The notes beneath the pieces were generated by a model. That model saw only the letters and a list, made by a program, of their open reading frames with translations. It made no database searches and had not been told where the DNA came from. Below, piece by piece: positions 17,701-29,991 of a DNA stretch of 64,000 nt (the first letter of the stretch is position 1; every line of letters begins with the position of its first letter). The stretch covers positions 1-64,000 of the forward strand of contig JAWKUK010000005.1 of NCBI GenBank assembly GCA_041398605.1, written 5' to 3'. The stretch comes from JAWKUK01 sp041398605. Its GTDB lineage: Bacteria > Planctomycetota > UBA1135 > GCA-002686595. Both the position numbers and the translations under genes were made by a program.

Positions 17701-18202
17701 GTTGCTCGCGGGGCTCTCTATGGGCCTCGCGGTCGCGATCCGACAACGCTCGAGCGCCGCCGCGCCAGCCTCGTTCGAGGCCAGCACACTGTCTGCGACG
17801 TTGGGCGTCGGCGTCGTGGCGGTGGCGTTCGTCTGGCTCAACCTCGTGCTCGTGAACCGCTACACGGAGGGCGCGACGATCGCAATGCGCTTCGCGCGCG
17901 TGCCTGCACGCGACTTGGTCATGTCATTCGGGTGGGCCCTCTACGCGGGTGTGCTGCTCACGATCGGTCAGCTGCGCGCGTCGCGGCCGCTGCGTTGGAC
18001 GAGCCTCGCCTTCTTCCTCGCGACGGTCGGCAAGGTGTTCCTCTTCGACCTCAGCGCGCTCCGCGGGGGGTACCGCGCCGCTTCGTTCTTGGGCCTCGCG
18101 GTCGCGCTGTTCACAGTCTCGATCGTGTATCAGCGCTGGGTGTTGCCGACTGCGCCGCGCGCGACGCCCGAGGGCGAGCCGCCAACGCGGGACCCTCTCT
18201 GA
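14714..18202 (+). CDS. DUF2339 multi-spanning membrane protein, repeat-expanded
   Basis: 1162-residue polytopic inner-membrane protein. One N-terminal helix and a short coiled coil (about 25-50) are followed by a Pro/Glu-rich linker and then WERWLGVRGAAVVGG and QLAIQRGWIGPALRDG, the DUF2339 signature, and more than twenty hydrophobic segments. The family function is unknown; cell-envelope roles have been suggested. Two in-frame minisatellites enlarge it: 18-bp units encoding PLREE(S/P)P in the linker and 15-bp units encoding VLGPA between helices. The start is ATG 14714; a GTG at 14699 in frame is the alternative. It is divergent from pdxH and convergent with recD2. Confidence 0.85.
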   Translation: MDMLLVLAAIFLFVSPLVALVWLASLAARQRRFDAELHTLRAEVARLSRGASLLPPEAASHERSPRTSTPGPTPTAASVAAAIVAQGPKREDVLVELDEPARDERSPLREESPLREEPPPREEPPLREEPPPRPRAASPGAPGTPERPPRRAAATPTPSTSPPPLAALPATPAPGIDWERWLGVRGAAVVGGVALALSGLFFVQLAIQRGWIGPALRDGLAVTAGALGLASHGALRRRGYQIQADAGAGAGVILVYLGAWAAARLHDLVPMWASLAVMVAATTIAGRAALRAKAPVLAAFALVGGFATPVLLDVGARSTGALFTYLAVLNVGALAAGRRRGWAWVPRVAVALSALVQLAWYVPAILLGQASDLPRFGALAAVGSVALVYMVAAGRSQASHAASSVDEASGARSPGAASSSGAAAPPTLLLALVVQVIFAIDLGRTLSLDASILPVGGMALLLAVFATVLARGFGSAALTWTGAAGAFALLASWALMHPARLRGDEAQFTRLLYEYSAAAMGLALVSALVERRALRGVTRPERGAAPAAASMAAGLLVALLVLVFGQRAWGNPWLVAAVTGGLGAVTLSGVGRDAGRRLALPIGLLMGVASSAMVSPHRGAMLVQGLPLGGQSALASIALVALVALVSSRSRRAGLAGAGAAATALFVVHVQRVGFGPRGDMPYAFVALAALGSLALARAQRGEGALAPPAGPRAGHAPEASVASGLAGSGLAVLGPAVLGPAVLGPAVLGPAGLGPAVLGPAGLGLAGSVGALLLSLATGVGALGWLASLQRAEGHAPLSAWCALVIGLGAPALAFAARRRAAGSAPHAGSMPGPGAQRGYAAPPRLARVALWSLAAPPLVAHTRIAALALVNMGAPGGRALGLAVAALPLAAAALVARARQHTYLAATTSALAASLLAFSLSHWLGVHPGFVGLGLSAGLAALVGHRMACQDVARAGAIAALTAALGYVQAALQGRTFAHEASLFAPRLALVSVALLAGLSMGLAVAIRQRSSAAAPASFEASTLSATLGVGVVAVAFVWLNLVLVNRYTEGATIAMRFARVPARDLVMSFGWALYAGVLLTIGQLRASRPLRWTSLAFFLATVGKVFLFDLSALRGGYRAASFLGLAVALFTVSIVYQRWVLPTAPRATPEGEPPTRDPL
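15032..15103. repeat. In-frame 18-bp tandem repeat, 4 copies, in the DUF2339 gene
   Basis: Units start at 15032, 15050, 15068 and 15086 with consensus ccgcYgcgcgaRgagYcc; a partial fifth follows. They encode the acidic Pro-rich linker repeat P-L/P-R-E-E-S/P. Confidence 0.9.
16895..17014. repeat. In-frame 15-bp tandem repeat, 8 copies, in the DUF2339 gene
   Basis: Eight contiguous units from 16895 with consensus gtgcttggccctgcc (outer units gggtctggcctcgcc and gggcttggcctcgcc). They encode VLGPA/GLGPA pentapeptides that lengthen a segment between membrane helices. Near-identity of the middle four units suggests recent expansion. Confidence 0.93.
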
Positions 18203-18233
18203 GCTCCCGCAGCGTGCCCGGTGGCGCAGGCTC

Positions 18234-20474
18234 CTAGGTCGGCTCGGGGGCGGACGTCGGCCTCAGGCGCACGTCCAGCCGGCTGAAGCGCCGCGCCTGC
18301 CACGCGTTCTCGATCGCCATCTTCAAGGCGCGCCGCTCCCCGACGAGCACGACGAGGCGCTTGGCGCGCGTGATCGCCGTGTAGAAGAGGTTGCGCTGCA
18401 GCATGTGCGCGTGCTGCGTCGTCAGCGGGAAGACGATCGCGGGGAACTCGCCGCCCTGGCTGCGGTGCACCGTCATGGCAAACGCGGGCTGCAGGTCGCC
18501 CTGTTCGCCGCGTTTGTAGGCGACCTCCTTCTCCGGGTAGCGCACGAAGACTGTCCCGTCGCTGTCGACGCGCGCGACGCGGCCGAGGTCGCCGTTGAAG
18601 ACCTCGCGCTCGTAGTCGTTGCGCGTCTGCACGACGCGGTCGCCCTTGCGGTAGCGCGAGTTCGTGTCGAACGCGTCCTCGTCGAGCTGGGCGCGCAGGC
18701 GATCGTTCAGCGCGTCGACGCCTGCTGGGCCCTTGTACATCGGCGCGAGCACCTGCACGTCCTCACGCCAATCGAGGCCGAATGACTTCGGGATACGCTC
18801 GGTCACGACCTCGACGACGCGCGCCGCCACGGCTTCGGGGCCCTCTTCCACGGGGAAGAAATAGAAGTCCGCGTCCGTCACGCCGCGCGGCGGCAGGCGC
18901 GGCTCGCGTCCTTCGAGGACCAGGTGCGCGTTCGAGACGATGAGGCTCTTGTCGTCCTGCCGGAAGACCTGCGTCAAGCGCGCGGTCGGGATGCGCCCCG
19001 ACGCGAGCAGGTCCGCGAGCACCGCGCCCGGGCCGACCGCCGGGAGCTGGTCGGGGTCGCCGACGAGGATCAGGCGCGAGGGCGGCTCGAGCGCTTCGAC
19101 GAGCCGCCGCGCGAGCGCGACATCGAGCATCGAGACCTCGTCGACCACCAGGACCGCGGTCTTCAGCGGCTTGTCCGGCCCGTGCACGAAGCCGCCGGTC
19201 TCGGGGTCGAAGCGCAGCAGGCGATGGATCGTGGAGGCGTCGCGGCCCGTCGCTTCGCTCAGGCGCTTCGCTGCGCGACCGGTCGGAGACGCCAGCAGGA
19301 TGTCGCTGCCCGACGCCGCAGCGAGGTTCGCGACGAGCTGCACGATGGTCGTCTTTCCGACGCCCGGGCCGCCGGTCAACAGCGCGACGGGCGACGCCAG
19401 GAGCTTCAGCACGGCGTCACGTTGGTGCACGTGCAACGTGATGCGGGCGGCGGCCTCGGCCTCGGCCAAGAGGCGCTCGTCGGCCAGCGGCGCGGCGCCG
19501 ACGGCGAGCAAGCGCTCGAGCTTCAGCGCGAGCTTCACCTCGGCGTCGAAGAGCCCCGGCAGGTAACACGGCACGTCGTCGTCGAAGGGGCCCGTGTGCG
19601 GCGGCCGGCCCTCGCGGTCGAGCACCATTTGGTGCCCGTCTTCGAGCTCGTGCAGCGCGGCGAGGAACGCGGCCCGCGGCGCTGCGCCTGCGAGCATGCC
19701 GACCGCGCGCTCCAGCAACTTGCCGAGCGGCAGATAGACGTGCCCCTCTTGGCTGCCCCGGTCGAGCGCGTGCAGCATCACCGCGCGCAGCCGCCGCGGG
19801 TCGTCTGCTGGCATGCCGAGCGAGAGCGCGACCTTGTCTGCCGTCAAGAAGCCGACGGTAGGCACGCGCATCAGCACGTACGGGTTCGCTTGGATGAGCT
19901 CTTCGCAGACCGGCCCGAGGCGCGTGACGATCGCTTGCGCGGTCAGCGGGCCGAGGCCGTGGCGCGCCAAGAAGCCGTTGGTCGCGTGGGTTTGCGCCTG
20001 TTCGACGAGCTGCTTGGCCAGCGCGCGCGCAGTGTCCTCGCGCAGGCCCTTGATGCCGTCGAGCGCCGACGCGTCGGCGCGGATCGTCTCGAGCGCCTTG
20101 GCGCCGAGCTTCTGTACGATCCGCTCTGCGATCGTCTTGCCGATCCCGTCGAAGACCTTCGAGGACAGGTAGCGCACCAGGCCCGCCTCGTCGCTCGGCG
20201 GCAGGACCTCCAAGAGCTCGAACTCGAACTGCGCGCCGTGTGAGGGGTGCCGGCCCCACTGGCCCGTCAACCGGACGCGGGTGCCCTCGGCCGGACCAGC
20301 GACCTTGCCGACGGCGGTGACGCGGCCGGGGGCGAAGAGCGAGCCCTCGATCGGCGCGCGGAACCCCGGCTCGGGCGCCAGGCGCAGCACCGAATAGAGC
20401 GATCCCTCGTCGTGGAACGTGATCGTCTCCAGCGTCCCCTGCAGGTGCTCGGCTTCGGGTCGTTCTGGGCCCAT
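18234..20474 (-). CDS. recD2: ATP-dependent RecD2-type DNA helicase
   Basis: 746-residue superfamily 1B 5'-3' helicase of the RecD2 (RecD without RecBC) type. The N-terminal region has an OB-like domain (TLETITFHDEGSLYSVLR) and tandem helix-hairpin-helix motifs (KVFDGIGKTIAERIVQKLG). The motor shows Walker A LLTGGPGVGKTTIVQ, TGRAAKRLSEATGR, Walker B VVDEVSMLD, GDPDQLPAVGPG, and motif VI-like FAMTVHRSQGGEF with YTAITRAKRLVVLVG. The long N-terminus separates it from RecD of RecBCD. Likely role: repair and replication-fork maintenance. The ATG at 20474 begins directly at the conserved N-terminal domain. Confidence 0.94.
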   Translation of the reverse strand: MGPERPEAEHLQGTLETITFHDEGSLYSVLRLAPEPGFRAPIEGSLFAPGRVTAVGKVAGPAEGTRVRLTGQWGRHPSHGAQFEFELLEVLPPSDEAGLVRYLSSKVFDGIGKTIAERIVQKLGAKALETIRADASALDGIKGLREDTARALAKQLVEQAQTHATNGFLARHGLGPLTAQAIVTRLGPVCEELIQANPYVLMRVPTVGFLTADKVALSLGMPADDPRRLRAVMLHALDRGSQEGHVYLPLGKLLERAVGMLAGAAPRAAFLAALHELEDGHQMVLDREGRPPHTGPFDDDVPCYLPGLFDAEVKLALKLERLLAVGAAPLADERLLAEAEAAARITLHVHQRDAVLKLLASPVALLTGGPGVGKTTIVQLVANLAAASGSDILLASPTGRAAKRLSEATGRDASTIHRLLRFDPETGGFVHGPDKPLKTAVLVVDEVSMLDVALARRLVEALEPPSRLILVGDPDQLPAVGPGAVLADLLASGRIPTARLTQVFRQDDKSLIVSNAHLVLEGREPRLPPRGVTDADFYFFPVEEGPEAVAARVVEVVTERIPKSFGLDWREDVQVLAPMYKGPAGVDALNDRLRAQLDEDAFDTNSRYRKGDRVVQTRNDYEREVFNGDLGRVARVDSDGTVFVRYPEKEVAYKRGEQGDLQPAFAMTVHRSQGGEFPAIVFPLTTQHAHMLQRNLFYTAITRAKRLVVLVGERRALKMAIENAWQARRFSRLDVRLRPTSAPEPT

Positions 20475-20680
20475 CCCCGCCCAGGATACGGCCCGCTGAG
20501 GGGCGAGCGCGAGCCTGCGTTCGCGGCGCGCTGGGGGAACGGTCGCGCATTCCCTGCCCCGATTCGCGTCTCGCGCGCCCTGCGCCGTGGTCCTGGGTGG
20601 CGCCGTCTCGTCCGCGCCAGTACCCTGCTCCGCCTCGTCGGCCCGATCAGCGTCCCCAGCGAAGAAAGCGAAGAAGCACG

Positions 20681-21229
20681 ATGTCCCAGTTGAGCGCCTT
20701 GGAACTCCGTAAAGGCACCTTGCTCGAGAACCAAGGTCGGATCTGCAACGTGATCTACTGGAACATCTGGAAGAGCGACCGTCGGAGCCGCGTCCAGATG
20801 AAGTTCAAGGACATCCTCACGGGGCGCATCACCGAAGTCACCGCGCAGGGCGACGACAAGTACGAGGTCCTCGAGTCGGAGAGCATCAAGCTCTCGCACA
20901 GCTACCGCGACGGCGCGGACGAGGTCTTCTATACGGAGTCGGGCGACGAGTATCGCTGCACGACCGTGTCCTGTGAGGACGTCGTGCGGTGGAACGCCGA
21001 GTCCTACGACGGCATCCTCATCGGCGGCAAGCTGATCACCGTGAACGCGCCGCAGTCGGTCGTCGCGACCGTCGTCGAGACGACGCCGCCGATCAAGGGT
21101 GTGCAGAGCGGCCTGAAGGACGCGGTGCTCGACAACGGCGTCACCGTCAAGGTCGGCATGGTCATCAAGCAAGGTGACCGCGTGCGCATCGACACAGAGA
21201 CGCTCGAGTACAAGGACCGCGTCAACTGA
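20681..21229 (+). CDS. efp: Elongation factor P with arginine-type tip loop
   Basis: 182-residue translation factor of the EF-P family, which relieves ribosome stalling at polyproline. The three beta-barrel domains are recognisable: ELRKGTLLENQGRICNVIYW, the central region through YDGILIGGKLITVNAP, and TTPPIKGVQSG ending VRIDTETLEYKDRV. The domain I loop reads WKSDRRSRVQMKFKDILTG. It lacks the Lys-type KPGKG tip; the tip residue is Arg, similar to the KSGR loop of EarP-rhamnosylated EF-Ps. No earP, epmA/B or ymfI-like gene is in the window. The start is ATG 20681, with a purine-rich GAAGAAG a few bases upstream. Confidence 0.88.
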   Translation: MSQLSALELRKGTLLENQGRICNVIYWNIWKSDRRSRVQMKFKDILTGRITEVTAQGDDKYEVLESESIKLSHSYRDGADEVFYTESGDEYRCTTVSCEDVVRWNAESYDGILIGGKLITVNAPQSVVATVVETTPPIKGVQSGLKDAVLDNGVTVKVGMVIKQGDRVRIDTETLEYKDRVN

Positions 21230-21289
21230 TGCGCGTTGCAGGGGGCGCGCAGCCGCGTGCTGCGAGGCCCGTCGCGCCCTTGCCCCTGT

Positions 21290-21562
21290 CTACTTCTTCC
21301 GCTTCTGATCGTTCACGTAGGTGAACGCTTGTTCGGCGGAGTAGCGCTGACCGCTCGCCGTCGCCAACGCTTGGAGCACCTTGCCCATGGTGTTCGGCGT
21401 CAGGCGGCGCCCCTTCACGGCGCGCGCCACCATCTTGTGCGTGAGCTGCGCCGTCGAGGCCGCGACGAGGTCGTGGTGGCTGAGCCCGTGTTTCGCGAGG
21501 ATCTCAGCGAGCGGCTGCGGGCCGAGGTCGCGTTCGAGCGCCAGCTCCGATTCGTCTTCCAT
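21290..21562 (-). CDS. Small HTH-like conserved protein
   Basis: 90 residues. An acidic start is followed by EILAKHGLSHHDLVAASTAQ, LTHKMVARAVKGRRLTPNT and MGKVLQALATASGQRYS. This reads as a Cro/XRE-like helix-turn-helix: a helix, a short turn, then an ASTAQLTHKMVARA recognition-like helix. I recall similar small proteins from planctomycete genomes; the regulatory target is unknown. The ATG at 21562 is chosen because the longer upstream frame is arginine-rich. It is convergent with efp and divergent from the glycosyltransferase gene. Confidence 0.75.
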   Translation of the reverse strand: MEDESELALERDLGPQPLAEILAKHGLSHHDLVAASTAQLTHKMVARAVKGRRLTPNTMGKVLQALATASGQRYSAEQAFTYVNDQKRKK

Positions 21563-21686
21563 GGCGCGCGAGCATACCCGCCCGGTTCCCTTGAAGGGGG
21601 GCCCAAGCCTTGGGGCCCAAAGGACCGGGGGCGCACGGTGAGCGCTCCGGTGTGATCTGGCCCGGCCCAATTGGTAGCCTGCCGGG

Positions 21687-22847
21687 GTGCCCACACTGTC
21701 CCTTTGCATGATCGCCCGGGACGAGGAGCGGTTCCTCGCCGGCTGCCTCGAGAGCGTGCGTGGGGTCGTCGACGAGGTCGTCCTCGTCGATACGGGCAGC
21801 CGCGACGCGACCTTGGACATCGCGCGGACCATGGGCGCGCGCGTCCTGAGCCGCGCGTGGGACGACGACTTTTCGGCCGCGCGCAACTTCAGCGTTGAAG
21901 CGGCGCGCGGCACGCATGTGTTGGTGCTCGACGCGGATGAGCGGCTCGCGCCAGGCGGCGCGAGCGCGCTGCGCGCAGCGCTCGCTGACGACCGCTTGTT
22001 GCTCGGCATGCTGCCGCTGCACAATGCGGACGCGCTCGATGCGCCGGTGCAGTCGGTGCTGTCAGGCGCGCGCCGCATCGGCGGCCCCGTTTGGGTCCCG
22101 CGCCTCTTCCCACGCCTGCCGGAGCTGCGTTTCAAACGCCGTGTCCATGAGACGCTGATGGGCGGTGTCGCCGTCTTGCGCGCGGAGGGGCGCGGCGATT
22201 CGCGCGTGATTGACGCGCCGCTCGTTCACCTCGGCGAGCAGCCGGACCTGCGCGCGGTGTTGGGCCGCGAGGCGCGCAATGAGCGGCTCCTGCGCCGCGC
22301 GCTGGAGGAGGACGTCGCTGACGGGGACCTCGCGGGTTACCTCGTTGGCATGCTGTTGAGGGCGGAGCGGCGCGAAGAGGCGCGCGCGGTGGGGGAGCGG
22401 TCGCTCGAGCCGTTCCTGCGCGCTGTCGACGTCCGGCCGGCTGGTCACCCTGCGCCGAGCACGGTCCGCCTGGGTTATGCGCTGTCATTTGCGCAGGCGG
22501 ATACGAATGCGGCCGAGGCGGCGCTGTACACGGCGCGCGAGTGCGCCGCGCGCTTCCCCGTCGAGCACCCGAACCTCGTGTTCGCCGAGGCGTACGCCCT
22601 GGAGAAGCTCGGGCGCTTCGACGAGGCCGCGGCGCGCTATGGCCGCTGTTTGACCTTGCACGGCGTCGACTCTTCGCAGCAAGTGCTGAGCGGCGTGACG
22701 GGCGACCTCGCGCGCCTGCGGCTGGCGGTTGTCCACGCGGCCCGCGGCGCGCTCGAGGAGGCGGCGCGGCTCTTGCCGCATGTCGGCGGCCCGTGGGCGC
22801 CCGAGGCCCGCCGCCTCGCCGCCGCCATCGCGCAGCGGGGCGCCTGA
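21687..22847 (+). CDS. GT2 glycosyltransferase with C-terminal helical repeats
   Basis: 386 residues. The GT-A fold begins LSLCMIARDEERFLAGCLES, followed by DEVVLVDTGSRDAT and the metal-binding VLVLDADERL. The C-terminal half (about 235-385) is helical and TPR-like (AEAYALEKLGRFDEAAARYG). This arrangement is common in bacterial glycosyltransferases related to SunS and the lipopolysaccharide core type. The acceptor and sugar are unknown. The start is GTG 21687, directly before the conserved strand. It is followed 72 bases later by the DUF819 gene. Confidence 0.88.
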   Translation: MPTLSLCMIARDEERFLAGCLESVRGVVDEVVLVDTGSRDATLDIARTMGARVLSRAWDDDFSAARNFSVEAARGTHVLVLDADERLAPGGASALRAALADDRLLLGMLPLHNADALDAPVQSVLSGARRIGGPVWVPRLFPRLPELRFKRRVHETLMGGVAVLRAEGRGDSRVIDAPLVHLGEQPDLRAVLGREARNERLLRRALEEDVADGDLAGYLVGMLLRAERREEARAVGERSLEPFLRAVDVRPAGHPAPSTVRLGYALSFAQADTNAAEAALYTARECAARFPVEHPNLVFAEAYALEKLGRFDEAAARYGRCLTLHGVDSSQQVLSGVTGDLARLRLAVVHAARGALEEAARLLPHVGGPWAPEARRLAAAIAQRGA

Positions 22848-22919
22848 GCGCGCCGCGGGCAGGCGGTTCGCGCGCTCGTGCGCCGGCGCCCGCGCGGCAT
22901 GGGTTAACCTCTCGGGACG

Positions 22920-24182
22920 ATGATGGACCCCACCGTAGCGGCGGCCTCGGAGCCTGCGCTGATCACGAACGACGCGGTCGTACTGGGCCTCTTGGCGACG
23001 ACGCTCGCCGGCGTGTTTTGGACCTCCAAGAGCGCTCACCCGGCCCTGCGTGGCTTCTATCGGTATGTGCCGGCGCTGCTGCTGTGCTACTTCATACCGG
23101 CGCTCTACAACACGCTCGGTGTCATCGACGGTGAGGCGTCGAAGCTGTACTTCGTCAGCTCCCGCTATCTGTTGCCCGCCACGCTGGCGCTCTTGACGCT
23201 CTCGATCGACTTCAAGGCGATCCTGCGCCTCGGGCCGAAGGCGCTGGCGCTCTTTGTGACGGGGACGATCGGGGTCGTGATCGGCGGCCCTATCGCGCTC
23301 GCGATCGTCAAGGCTGTGTCGCCGGGAACGATCGACGCCGAGACCTGGCGCGGGATGACCGCGATCGCTGGTTCGTGGATCGGCGGCGGCGCGAACCAAG
23401 CGGCGATGAAGGACGTGTTCGAGATCCCGGACGCGCTCTTCGGGCCGATGGTCGCGGTCGACGTCATCGTCGCGAACCTGTGGATGGCCGTGCTCTTGTG
23501 GATGGCGGCCAACGCGGAGCGCTTGGACGCGCGCCGTGGCGCGGACACGTCCGCGATCGAGGACCTGCGCAAGCGCGTCGAACGCTTCGAGCTGGACCAC
23601 GCGCGCAACCCATCGCTGACCGACCTGATGTTGATCGTCGGCGTTGGGTTCGGCGTGATGGGCCTCAGCCACGCGCTGGGCGCGCCGCTCGCCGCTTGGA
23701 TCGGCGAACGCGCGCCGGGCCTCGCGAAGTTCTCGCTCGACTCCGGGTTCTTCTGGATCGTGGTGTTCGCGACGACGTTCGGGCTGTTGCTCTCGTTTAC
23801 GCCGGTGCGTAGCCTCGAGGGCGCGGGTGCATCGAAGGTCGGTCAGGTGCTGCTGTACATCCTCGTCGCGAGCATTGGGATGCACATGGACCTGACGGCG
23901 CTGGTCGAGCGGCCGGGTCTCTTCGTGGTGGGCCTCATCTGGATCAGTATCCACGCGGGTTTGTTGTTGCTCGTAGCGAAGCTCTTGAAGGCGCCGACGT
24001 TCTTCCTCGCGGTGGGCAGCCAAGCGAACATCGGCGGCGCCGCCTCGGCGCCGGTCGTCGCGTCCGCGTTCCACCCAACGCTCGCGCCTGTGGGCGTGTT
24101 GCTGGCCGTCCTCGGCTACGCGCTGGGCACGTACGGCGCATACCTCTGCGGCCAACTGATGCGCATCGTCTCCGGTCAGTGA
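22920..24182 (+). CDS. DUF819 family integral membrane protein
   Basis: 420 residues with about ten membrane helices, internally pseudo-symmetric. Family features include ALLLCYFIPALYNTLGVI, the gate-like TAIAGSWIGGGANQAAMKD and the matching VGSQANIGGAASAPVVAS in the second half, which resembles the paired re-entrant signatures of secondary transporters. The substrate of DUF819 (YjcL-like) proteins is not established. It starts with ATGATG at 22920. The gene converges with lhr and ends at a strong hairpin. Confidence 0.88.
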   Translation: MMDPTVAAASEPALITNDAVVLGLLATTLAGVFWTSKSAHPALRGFYRYVPALLLCYFIPALYNTLGVIDGEASKLYFVSSRYLLPATLALLTLSIDFKAILRLGPKALALFVTGTIGVVIGGPIALAIVKAVSPGTIDAETWRGMTAIAGSWIGGGANQAAMKDVFEIPDALFGPMVAVDVIVANLWMAVLLWMAANAERLDARRGADTSAIEDLRKRVERFELDHARNPSLTDLMLIVGVGFGVMGLSHALGAPLAAWIGERAPGLAKFSLDSGFFWIVVFATTFGLLLSFTPVRSLEGAGASKVGQVLLYILVASIGMHMDLTALVERPGLFVVGLIWISIHAGLLLLVAKLLKAPTFFLAVGSQANIGGAASAPVVASAFHPTLAPVGVLLAVLGYALGTYGAYLCGQLMRIVSGQ

Positions 24183-24192
24183 CTGCACCCCC

Positions 24193-24237
24193 GCGCTCGC
24201 TGCGGCCGGAGCTCCCGGCGAGGTGCGCAGCGAGCGC
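24193..24237. terminator. Strong bidirectional hairpin between DUF819 and lhr genes
   Basis: Perfect 12-bp stem GCGCTCGCTGCG / CGCAGCGAGCGC (24193-24204 and 24226-24237). The enclosed 21 bases form a second small stem (GCCGG / CCGGC around 24205-24219). It lies just past the DUF819 stop and just before the end of the oppositely oriented helicase gene, so it can act on both transcripts. Confidence 0.7.
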
Positions 24238-24243
24238 GCAGCG

Positions 24244-28320
<4,077 letters not shown>

Positions 28321-28425
28321 GACCCCATCGTAGGCCAACACGGCCGCCTTGCCCGGCCTCGGCGCGGCGGGCCCCGCGCCGCGCGCTCCTTGGCCCGGCG
28401 CCGCGCCGGCGCCGGCCCGGCTGGC

Positions 28426-29991
28426 TCACTCCACCTCGTACAGCCGGTACGTCTCGACCATCCCGGCGGCGACCGGCACCTCGATGTCCGCCCGCCGTTC
28501 CACTCTTGTCCACGTCCGCGCGAGGTCCGCCTCGGCGTCGCGCCGCGTGAGGAACAGGAACGTCCGTCCGTTCGGCCCTCGCAACGGCCAGGCGAGGTCG
28601 AAGTGATGGCGCACCGCGCCGTCGGGCGTGAACGACCACGGGTGTTCGCGCTCGGGCCCGAGGTAATAGGCGAGCACCGCGAGCGTCATGCGCTCGTCGC
28701 TGACGAGCCCTGCTCCGGGGGTCGCGTCCAACGCGCGGGTCACCTCCAGAGCGAGCGCGCGCCCGCCGCGCAAGCGCCGCCACGGGTCGAGCTGCCCCGG
28801 GAGCGGCCGCCCCAACGCCTCGCCGAGCGGCGCAGCGCCGAGCGCGACGACCGCGAGCGCCAAGCTGCTCGCGACTGCGACCTTGAGCCAGCGCCGCGCG
28901 GCTGGGAATGCTGCGAGCGCGGCGCACTGGACGCAGAGCGCCGGCAGCATCGTCGCGGCCCAGTTCGCGTTCGCGCGCCGCAGGAACGCCACGGGCAAGA
29001 TGATCAGCAGCGGGACGACCTGGAACGGCACCAGCGCGCGGTCCGCCGGCGTGCGCGTCAGCCGGCCCTTTGCGAGCCAACCGAGCCACAGCACGGCGAG
29101 CACCGGGCCGATGACGCCGAGCTGCGCGCCGAGGAACTCGAGCGCCGCGCCGGGACGGAAGCGCGCCGCGCCGACGCCTGCGTTCGTCGCCGTGTGGTGG
29201 AACGTGACGAAGTCGTGCGCGCCGTTCCACGCGAGGTTCGGCGCCAGGACCGCGAAGCTCAGCGCCGCCGCCAGGAGCGCCCTCGCCGAGAGCGCCCCTG
29301 CTGACAGTGGCCCTGCTGAGAGTGGCCCTCCTGCAATTGGCCCCGCTGCAATTGGCCCTTCCGCAATTGACCCTCCTGCGAGGCCCGCGCGGTTCGGCCG
29401 CGACGCATAGATGGACAGCGGTACGCACAGCCAGAAGTACACCATGGCGTACTTCGCGAGCAGTCCGAAGCCCGCCGCGAGCCCCAGCGTCAACGTCAGC
29501 GCCAAGCGCCCCCGGGGGCTGGATCCTTCGCGCAGCCGGACCCACGCGTACAGCGCGACGCTCCAGAAGAGGAGCAGCGGCACGTCGGTGCTGATCAACA
29601 GCGATGAGAGCGACACGGACGGCAGCGTCGCGTAAAGCGCGGCGCCCCAGAACCCGGCCCGCGCGCCGTGCAGCCGGCGCGCCGTCGCGCCGACGACGAG
29701 CGCCGTCACCGCGTGCAGCAGCGGCGAGGCCGCGCGCACGGCGAGCTCGGAGTCGCCGAACACGCTGGTCGAGAGGTGGATCAGCCACGCGAGCAGCGGC
29801 GGCTTCGAGAAGTAGCCCCAAGCCGGCTCGCGCGACCAGGCCCAGTACTGCGCTTCGTCGCCGAAGAGCTCGAGGTCCGCGACCCACGCGAACCAGAGGC
29901 GCGCCGCGGTCACGACCCCGACGAAGGCGAGCGCGTGTCGGTCGAGCGAGCCGCGCGGGTCGGTGGCGCGCGGATCGGGCGCTGTCATCAT
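28426..29991 (-). CDS. GT39/ArnT-like membrane glycosyltransferase
   Basis: 521 residues with about twelve membrane helices. The first extracytoplasmic loop carries the diagnostic acidic motif (DLELFGDEAQYWAWS), followed by GYFSKPPLLAWLIHLST, typical of PMT/ArnT enzymes that transfer sugars from polyprenyl-phosphate donors. A 15-bp in-frame repeat inserts a G-P-I/L-x-A-rich linker at about residues 205-235. The start ATG at 29991 overlaps the stop of the PAP2 gene (ATGA), so the two are coupled. Together with the PAP2 enzyme this suggests modification of lipid A or another envelope lipid; the substrate is inferred. Confidence 0.88.
   Translation of the reverse strand: MMTAPDPRATDPRGSLDRHALAFVGVVTAARLWFAWVADLELFGDEAQYWAWSREPAWGYFSKPPLLAWLIHLSTSVFGDSELAVRAASPLLHAVTALVVGATARRLHGARAGFWGAALYATLPSVSLSSLLISTDVPLLLFWSVALYAWVRLREGSSPRGRLALTLTLGLAAGFGLLAKYAMVYFWLCVPLSIYASRPNRAGLAGGSIAEGPIAAGPIAGGPLSAGPLSAGALSARALLAAALSFAVLAPNLAWNGAHDFVTFHHTATNAGVGAARFRPGAALEFLGAQLGVIGPVLAVLWLGWLAKGRLTRTPADRALVPFQVVPLLIILPVAFLRRANANWAATMLPALCVQCAALAAFPAARRWLKVAVASSLALAVVALGAAPLGEALGRPLPGQLDPWRRLRGGRALALEVTRALDATPGAGLVSDERMTLAVLAYYLGPEREHPWSFTPDGAVRHHFDLAWPLRGPNGRTFLFLTRRDAEADLARTWTRVERRADIEVPVAAGMVETYRLYEVE
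29291..29380. repeat. In-frame 15-bp tandem repeat, 6 copies, in the GT39 gene
   Basis: On the plus strand the units start at 29291, 29306, 29321, 29336, 29351 and 29366, for example agtggccctgctgag and attggccccgctgca. They are translated on the minus strand as A-G-P-(I/L)-x-type pentapeptides between two membrane helices. The core ttggccc-y-gc-y-g also occurs in the DUF2339 repeat. Confidence 0.9.

Noticed and set aside
24193..24237. Attachment site or origin based on the long inverted repeat
   Set aside because: Its location between two convergent stops fits a bidirectional terminator; no integrase, DnaA boxes or direct repeats are nearby.
28321..28341. TTG at 28341 as start of the Lhr helicase
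   Set aside because: It adds only seven unconserved residues; the GTG at 28320 sits right before the conserved SFHPTVAAWF start. It is still possible and noted in the feature.
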